Below, piece after piece: positions 58,835 through 64,000 of a DNA stretch of 64,000 nt (position 1 is its first letter; each line of letters opens with the position of its first letter). The translations under genes were made by a program, and so were the position numbers. Location: contig JAGNZZ010000002.1 of assembly GCA_017984135.1 (NCBI GenBank), forward strand, positions 38,282 through 102,281, read 5' to 3'. The notes below the pieces were generated by a model. That model was not told the origin of the DNA and did no database searches. It saw nothing but the letters and a program-made list of their open reading frames with translations. Origin of the DNA: Chitinophagales bacterium. GTDB taxonomy: Bacteria; Bacteroidota; Bacteroidia; Chitinophagales; JADIYW01.

Positions 58835-60322
58835 TTAATTTAAATAGTTTGGAATTTGGATACTAAATGTTGAGCCTTCTTTTGGTTTGCTTTCTACCCA
58901 AACCTTTCCTTCGTGTTTGTCAATGATGGATTGAACATAACTCAAGCCTAAGCCAAATCCTTTGGTATCGTGTACATTGCCTTTTGTAACTCTATAAAAT
59001 TTTTCAAATATTTTTTGTTGTTCATCTTTTGATAATCCAACGCCATTATCTTTTATGTCAATTTGTATGCCTGTTGTAGTGTTAAAAGTGTTAATTTTGA
59101 TTAAAGGAACTTTGTCATTGTATTTGATGGCATTGTCAATTAGATTATTGATAGCTGCCGTAAAATGCATTTCATCTATTTTATAGATATAACTTGTTGC
59201 GTTTAGGTTTAGTTCAAATTTTCCATTTAATTCTTCCAAAATAAGTTGAAATCTATTAGTTGTCGTTTTAATAATTTCATGCACATCTCTATCTTCTAAG
59301 TTGAGTTGCAGTTCGCCTTTTTCCAAACGTGCTATTTGTAATACTTGCTCTACGTGGTTGTACAATCGTTTGTTTTCGTCAAAAATGATTCCAGCGTATT
59401 TAGCTCTATTTTCTTTAGATTCAGAAATAGAATTATCTTTCAGCATTTCACTGGCAATAGAAATGGTAGCAATTGGCGTTTTTAATTCATGCGTCATATT
59501 GTTGATGAAATCCGTTTTCATATCGGACAACTTTTTTTGTCTGAAAATTATTTTAAACGATAAATAGAAGGCAAGCACGACCATTAAAAAGAAAAAGGTG
59601 GACGAAGCAATCATAGGTGTGATGGAAGAATAAAGGAATTTTTTCTTTTCAGTTAATAATAGTTTTAATGTTTTATTTTCATCAAACATACTCCGCCTGA
59701 ATAATTTTACAGAATATGGTGATTTGTATAATTCTGATAATGGAGCATTTTTAGACAATAACACAAAATTATTAGTCGTGTATTCTGTAATTCCATACTT
59801 AAATTTAGTATGAATGCCATGTGCTTGTAAGGTTTCTTTTATAAGTTGATTAAGCTTAGAAGTATCTAAAATTTCTGAAATAGGTTGTAAGCTGGTCATT
59901 TGCTGTACCATAAATTCTTGTAGATTGTCCACTTCGCTAGGAAATTCTTCCGTTGGATTTGGATAGTTAAAAAACGAATTATTTTCTTTAAAAGGTACTT
60001 GATTTTGCAGCTGTGCAGGTTCCAATGTTTCTATTTCATCCGAATATGCTTCGTCTTCTGCCATATTCGACATTTCAATGATGATTTCGCCATCTGCATT
60101 TGTATGTATTCTTTGGTTTTGTAGTAATTTACTTACAATGGGTTTATACGATAAATCTTCTATTTTTAAAGAGATTTCATTTAAACTTTCAAAAACTGCT
60201 TTGTCAAAATCTTGTTCACGTGATTTAACAGCACCTTTAAGCCAAAATAACTGTACAGCACCGATTCCAAATAATCCGAGAAATATTAATATAGATGTAA
60301 ATAGGATGAGTTTTTTATTCAC
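58835..60322 (-). CDS. membrane sensor histidine kinase, RprX-like
   Basis: The 495-residue kinase has an N-terminal span (about 5-28), a periplasmic sensor of about 210 residues without recognised motif, a second span (about 236-258), an H-box FINNMTHELKTPIATI (His near 280), an N-box NNLIDNAIKYN, G1 DIKDNGVGLS, F-box FEKFYRV and G2 GFGLGLSYV. There is no HAMP domain between the second span and the H-box. It starts with GTG at 60322. The signal is unknown; a periplasmic stimulus is inferred from the topology. Confidence 0.93.
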   Translation of the reverse strand: MNKKLILFTSILIFLGLFGIGAVQLFWLKGAVKSREQDFDKAVFESLNEISLKIEDLSYKPIVSKLLQNQRIHTNADGEIIIEMSNMAEDEAYSDEIETLEPAQLQNQVPFKENNSFFNYPNPTEEFPSEVDNLQEFMVQQMTSLQPISEILDTSKLNQLIKETLQAHGIHTKFKYGITEYTTNNFVLLSKNAPLSELYKSPYSVKLFRRSMFDENKTLKLLLTEKKKFLYSSITPMIASSTFFFLMVVLAFYLSFKIIFRQKKLSDMKTDFINNMTHELKTPIATISIASEMLKDNSISESKENRAKYAGIIFDENKRLYNHVEQVLQIARLEKGELQLNLEDRDVHEIIKTTTNRFQLILEELNGKFELNLNATSYIYKIDEMHFTAAINNLIDNAIKYNDKVPLIKINTFNTTTGIQIDIKDNGVGLSKDEQQKIFEKFYRVTKGNVHDTKGFGLGLSYVQSIIDKHEGKVWVESKPKEGSTFSIQIPNYLN

Positions 60323-60389
60323 AAACTAAAATTACAACGACTTCATATTGCAAAGTGTTAATATTGCTTAAATAGTTAAATTTTTAATA

Positions 60390-60746
60390 TTAATTAGGCG
60401 TTTGAGCAGTCGTATTTATGCTTTTGTGGGCTTCTTCTAATTTTTTATCAATTTGTCCGGTGAGAAAATGGAAGTACATTACAAAATCTGAACCTAAACT
60501 ATAGATAGGATATTGAAAAGTTGCCGGTTTGTTTTTTTCAAATACAAAATGACCCAACCATGCGAATCCATATCCAACAATGGGTAAAAAAAAGAGTAGT
60601 TTAGCGTTTTCTGTATATATTGAAGCTGCAATAACTACGAGCAATCCTGTGGTGCCTATGTAATGCGTTAAACGACAAATAGGTTGGCTGTGCTCGGTTA
60701 AATAATAAGGATAAAAACTCCAAAAACTTTTGTATTTTCTTTCCAT
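60390..60746 (-). CDS. DUF962/Mpo1-like membrane protein
   Basis: The 118-residue protein has FWSFYPYYLTEHSQPICRLTHYIGTTG at the N-terminus, a first pair of hydrophobic segments (about 30-68), GFAWLGHFVFEKNKPATFQYPIYSLGSDFVMY and the end segment. The conserved YYLxEHxxPxxRxxHxxGT and GHFxxExNxPAT motifs (His residues likely Fe(II)-binding) match the Mpo1 group, which in yeast performs alpha-oxidation of 2-hydroxy fatty acids during phytosphingosine breakdown. An in-frame ATG at 60776 precedes the family's usual start; the ATG at 60746 fits better. Confidence 0.85.
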   Translation of the reverse strand: MERKYKSFWSFYPYYLTEHSQPICRLTHYIGTTGLLVVIAASIYTENAKLLFFLPIVGYGFAWLGHFVFEKNKPATFQYPIYSLGSDFVMYFHFLTGQIDKKLEEAHKSINTTAQTPN

Positions 60747-60824
60747 TTTGATTGATTTACATATAAAGCTAATCATAATTTAGATATAATACAAAATGGA
60801 TGTATCGACAGGAGTATCTTTCTG

Positions 60825-60832
60825 TATTTTTG
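60825..60832 (+). promoter_or_regulatory. -7 promoter element of the EamA gene
   Basis: TATTTTTG, exact TAnnTTTG, separated from the ATG at 60837 by TACC only. Confidence 0.6.
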
Positions 60833-60836
60833 TACC

Positions 60837-61730
60837 ATGAAATTTAGTAGCAAGGCCTATGTACAAATGAATATTGCCACTTTTTTGTGGGGTTTGACTG
60901 CTATTTTAGGAAAAGTTATTTCGATTTCTGAGTTTTCCTTGGTTTGGTATCGTGTGTTTATGGTTACCGTAAGCATGTTGCTACTTCCTAAAATGATTCA
61001 ACATGTAAAAAAAATAGATAAGAAAACATTTTTGATAATTAGTGCAATTGGGATTTTATTAGCATTACATTGGATTGCATGGTATGGTTCCATCAAACAT
61101 TCCAATGCATCCATAGCGGTGAGTTGTATTGCTATTGTTAGTTTGTTTGTAGCTCTTTTAGAACCAATCATTCTAAAAACGAAATTCGATAAATTGAATT
61201 TAATTTTAGGCATTAGTGTAATTCCCGGAATTTTACTCATCAACCAATCTTTAGATATCCATTACCGTAAAGGTTTGTTGCTCGGAATTTTGGCGGCTTT
61301 TTTGGCGGCTTTATTTAATATATATAATAAAAAGTACACGCAAGAAATTGCACCTAATACGATTACTTTTGTTCAAATGTTGAGTGCTTGGTTATTTATG
61401 AGTTTATTATTGCCTTTTTATATAAAATTTAATCCTGGTGCATTTCATTTGCCGAACGTGCAAGACTTTTTTTATCTTATCATACTTTCGGTATTTTGTA
61501 CAGCCATTCCATATAATTTGTTTTTATATGCCTTAAAAGCAAGTGATGCATTTACCACTTCATTAATTAATAATTTGGAACCTATTTATGGAATTATTTT
61601 GGCAGCTATTTTATTGGGCGAAAATGAAGAATTAACATGGCAGTTTTATTTAGGTTCGTTTATAATATTGGTTGCTGTGTTTATGCACGCAGCCATTAGC
61701 CATCACAAAAACAATAAAAAATTAAGATAG
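60837..61730 (+). CDS. EamA/DMT-family transporter
   Basis: The 297-residue protein has ten predicted membrane spans in two repeats of five. The EamA fold is seen from FLWGLTAILGKVISISEFSLVWYRVFMVTVSMLLL and HWIAWYGSIKHSNASIAVSCIAIVSLFVALLEP in the first repeat, and YALKASDAFTTSLINNLEPIYGIILAAILLGE in the second. Members export metabolites such as amino acids or purines; the substrate cannot be read. It is a single gene, with a -7 octamer four bases before its ATG. Confidence 0.92.
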   Translation: MKFSSKAYVQMNIATFLWGLTAILGKVISISEFSLVWYRVFMVTVSMLLLPKMIQHVKKIDKKTFLIISAIGILLALHWIAWYGSIKHSNASIAVSCIAIVSLFVALLEPIILKTKFDKLNLILGISVIPGILLINQSLDIHYRKGLLLGILAAFLAALFNIYNKKYTQEIAPNTITFVQMLSAWLFMSLLLPFYIKFNPGAFHLPNVQDFFYLIILSVFCTAIPYNLFLYALKASDAFTTSLINNLEPIYGIILAAILLGENEELTWQFYLGSFIILVAVFMHAAISHHKNNKKLR

Positions 61731-61731
61731 A

Positions 61732-62208
61732 TTAAGAGTGGTCTGTAGTTTTAGATTGAAATTTAAATTGTTTATTTCGTACATAAACCACTTTTTCTAC
61801 CGCAGCAACGATTTCTCCCGCTTCAGTTACAATATTTGTATGAAAAGTAAAATTACCTTTTCCGTTTTCATCTACCATTTTTTTTATTTCAGCAATTTTA
61901 TCTAATGAAATTTCAAAAGTGGCTAAAACGGTTTTCTTTTCTGCTTTAATAAAATTAATAGAAGCGGATTTATCCCAAACTATATAGTCTTTGCCTAAGT
62001 GTTCCATTAAAATAAACATATAGAACGGATCGCACATGCTGTACAATGAACCACCGAAATGTGTGCCAACGGCATTCCTATTATACCAATGCATCTTCAT
62101 TTGAGAAGTAATTTTAGTAAACGCTTCATTTACGTATTTGATACTGATGCCAGCTCCTAAATAAGATGGATAAAATTTTATTAGATTGGTAATGCTTCTT
62201 AATGTCAT
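61732..62208 (-). CDS. DUF4442 hotdog-fold protein
   Basis: The 158-residue protein has the thioesterase-like blocks NRNAVGTHFGGSLYSMCDPFYMFILMEHLG (about 43-72) and KDYIVWDKSASINFIKAEKKTVLATF typical of DUF4442, a hotdog-fold family related to acyl-CoA thioesterases. The Gly-Gly and Asp residues in the helix point to thioester binding. Reaction unverified. It converges on the EamA gene with one base between the stops. Confidence 0.85.
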   Translation of the reverse strand: MTLRSITNLIKFYPSYLGAGISIKYVNEAFTKITSQMKMHWYNRNAVGTHFGGSLYSMCDPFYMFILMEHLGKDYIVWDKSASINFIKAEKKTVLATFEISLDKIAEIKKMVDENGKGNFTFHTNIVTEAGEIVAAVEKVVYVRNKQFKFQSKTTDHS

Positions 62209-62316
62209 GGATATATAATAATTATGCTTATTTTCACCGAAAATAGTTTTTGATGCGAACTTTTTACTGTTTCTCTATTTTATTAAAATTTAAACAATTA
62301 TTTTAGCAAACAGTTT

Positions 62317-63933
62317 ATGAAGAGAAAATCGCTTATACTTATTTTTTGCTGTATTACTTCTGTCTTGTTTGCCCAGCAACTTAATTTCCCGTTGAATTAC
62401 GAAATGCAAAATCGTTTAGAAAGATATCTATCTACTTCTTCTAGATTTATAACAGCCTCTAAGCCATATAATATGGCAGAAGTACAAGCTGCTATCACCG
62501 ATTCAGCGATGCAAGAATTGGGTTTTGATACGGATTCTTCAAAAAATGGGTTTAAGTTCGGTATTCTAAAAGGTGATTTATTATCGGTTTCTGCCAAACG
62601 CAAGAAATTCTATTTTGCGCTTAATCCCATTTTAGATATGCAGTTTGGGTATGACATTAATAGTAAAAAAATGCGTTATACCGTTGGTTATGGAGCTCGA
62701 TTGGATGCTAACTTGGGTCGTAAAGTTTCCCTTTCTTTTACTTATCAAGGCGTTACCGAAGACTATTTGCAGCAAGTGAGTAACTATGCCGTTCAATATG
62801 GTGTTTTAGCGGGCTATCGAAAAGCCGGATTTAAAGGAAATAGATTAAATTCTCATTTGTTTTCAGGCTATTTGTCGTATTCTCCTAATAAACATTTTAA
62901 TTTTCAAATTGGGAACGATAAGCAATTTTTTGGTGAAGGCTATCGTTCTTTATTTTTAAGCGATAATGCGTCAAACACACCTTATATAAAATTAACAGCC
63001 AATTTTTGGCGAATTAAATATACTTGCTTGTACAACATCATGCGATATGCACCAGTTGATGGATTTAATGTAAGCAATGATGTTTCTAAATTCCGAACTA
63101 AATATGCTACTTTTCATTTAATTTCAGTGGATGTGGCAAAATGGATGCAGTTCACATTTTTCGAAGGTGTAACTTGGTACAAAGGCGATTCTACTCGGAG
63201 ACGAGGCATCGAATTTAGCTATCTAATACCAATGGCATTTATTCGTCCAGTGGAATTTGCATTAGGTTCACCAGATAACGTAGTGTTAGGAATTGGTATG
63301 AAATTTAAAGCATCTCCTAAAAATATTTTCTATACTCAAATTATGTTAGATGATATGGACGTAGCAGCTGCACGTAAAGGAAAAGGGTTTTATAGAACGA
63401 AAGTGGCCGCACAATTCGGATTTAAATCATTCGATATTTTTAAAGTTAAACATTTAGATTTCCAAACCGAGCTAAATATCGTTCGTCCATTTGTGTATGC
63501 ACATAAAGCACCGGAACAAAGTTATACAAATTTCAATCAAGCCTTAACGCATCCTTTAGGTGCAAATTTTTTAGAATCAATTACTTTTTTAAATTTTTGG
63601 CATAAACACTGGACAGCTTCTGCTAAATTCCAATATGTAGCACAAGGTTTAGACAATACCTATCAACATCAAGGCAGCAATATCTTTGTTTCCGATTATT
63701 TAATTGCGCCCATTTTGGGAACGGCTTACGGGAACACATTTCTAAAAGGTAAACGTACGAATATCATAAATGTAGAGGCACGTGGTGGTTATTTAATTAA
63801 TCCAAAAATAAACTTATCTGCGGAAGCATTCATCAATTATAGATACCAAAAAACAGGCAACATCAAACAACAGAATACTTATTTCGGTATTAGCTTACGC
63901 ACCAATCTTTTTAATAGATATACTGATTTCTAA
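62317..63933 (+). CDS. Wzi/RemB-like outer-membrane beta-barrel
   Basis: The 538-residue protein has a signal peptide (MKRKSLILIFCCITSVLFA-Q) and an N-terminal helical plug, followed by a barrel of many strands with FQIGNDKQFFGEGYRSLFLSDNASNTPYIKLTANFW, FFEGVTWYKGDSTRRRGIEFSYLIPMAFIRPVEFALGSPDNVVLGIGM and LNIVRPFVYAHKAPEQSYTNFNQALTHPLGANFLES. This pattern is that of Bacteroidota Wzi-like barrels, some named RemB after the gliding protein. It is likely an outer-membrane protein for polysaccharide or adhesin display. It ends with a typical final strand and Phe. Confidence 0.78.
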   Translation: MKRKSLILIFCCITSVLFAQQLNFPLNYEMQNRLERYLSTSSRFITASKPYNMAEVQAAITDSAMQELGFDTDSSKNGFKFGILKGDLLSVSAKRKKFYFALNPILDMQFGYDINSKKMRYTVGYGARLDANLGRKVSLSFTYQGVTEDYLQQVSNYAVQYGVLAGYRKAGFKGNRLNSHLFSGYLSYSPNKHFNFQIGNDKQFFGEGYRSLFLSDNASNTPYIKLTANFWRIKYTCLYNIMRYAPVDGFNVSNDVSKFRTKYATFHLISVDVAKWMQFTFFEGVTWYKGDSTRRRGIEFSYLIPMAFIRPVEFALGSPDNVVLGIGMKFKASPKNIFYTQIMLDDMDVAAARKGKGFYRTKVAAQFGFKSFDIFKVKHLDFQTELNIVRPFVYAHKAPEQSYTNFNQALTHPLGANFLESITFLNFWHKHWTASAKFQYVAQGLDNTYQHQGSNIFVSDYLIAPILGTAYGNTFLKGKRTNIINVEARGGYLINPKINLSAEAFINYRYQKTGNIKQQNTYFGISLRTNLFNRYTDF

Positions 63934-64000
63934 AAAAATATTTTTCCATTTTTTATGGAATTTTCTGCATTTTGACTCTTTATATGAAATGAATGAAGAG

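Noticed and set aside
63989-64000. Start of a further plus-strand gene (ATGAATGAAGAG) at the right edge.
   Set aside because: Only four codons are visible. A short ORF start in this composition is too likely by chance to annotate.

Overview
The window is a piece of a low-GC Bacteroidota chromosome. The evidence is the ubiE-porT, porV-porU and gldJ-murF type IX secretion loci, DUF3822 next to rsmD, DUF1599 next to a BT_3928-type DoxX protein, type-B L31, an rpsP-rimM-trmD-rplS ribosomal block, and many TAnnTTTG (-7) promoter octamers with few Shine-Dalgarno sites. Every complete CDS is at home in that phylum. I saw no phage, IS element, CRISPR, rRNA or tRNA.

Layout. 1-2.4 kb: minus-strand rRNA methyltransferase group (DUF3822, rsmD, rsmE, DUF4159). 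2.6-4.4 kb: sucC and a DUF1761 membrane protein. 4.5-6.7 kb: pssA with a sphingosine-1-phosphate-lyase-like enzyme. 7-11.6 kb: comM, a ureohydrolase-fold protein lacking its metal ligands, a VWA protein and a PAP2 phosphatase. 11.6-19.7 kb: minus-strand operon glmU-like, tpiA, prmA, a 1524-residue exported protein and a SpeE-fold protein. 19.8-31.7 kb: L31, engB, ubiE-porT, porV-porU, gldJ and murF. 31.8-35.7 kb: small envelope proteins and an HdrB/HdrC-like Fe-S pair. 35.8-45.6 kb: phosphoribosyltransferase, SanA-like protein, aroK, an orphan OppB-type permease, DoxX/BT_3928, DUF1599, folP, a thioredoxin protein and a thioesterase. 45.65-46.25 kb: a 600-bp gene-free gap with a GC-richer foldable block. 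46.2-50.5 kb: PafA-type phosphatase, aroC, icd. 50.7-55.5 kb: sphingomyelinase-like phosphodiesterase, ruvB, two small proteins, a beta-helix protein and a tiny secreted protein that is almost only a T9SS sorting-type domain. 55.7-58 kb: rplS, trmD, rimM, rpsP. 58-64 kb: OmpR/histidine kinase pair, Mpo1-like membrane protein, EamA transporter, DUF4442 and a Wzi/RemB-like outer-membrane barrel.

How the genes work together. Much of the window serves the cell envelope: T9SS export (PorT, PorV, PorU, GldJ), peptidoglycan precursors (MurF, GlmU-like), phospholipid synthesis (PssA) and a dispersed set that could process sphingolipids (S1P lyase, SMase-like enzyme, Mpo1-like protein). Metabolic genes (sucC, icd, tpiA, aroC, aroK, folP) and translation genes fill the rest.

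Most unusual signals: (i) a block at about 46.10-46.24 kb that folds better as plus-strand RNA and ends in a plus-strand terminator although no plus-strand gene precedes it; (ii) four intergenic tandem arrays with a strict 7-nt period but different unit sequences; (iii) several promoters whose -7 octamer lies only 4-6 nt before the start codon, implying leaderless mRNAs; (iv) the sorting-domain-only secreted protein behind an unusually good promoter.
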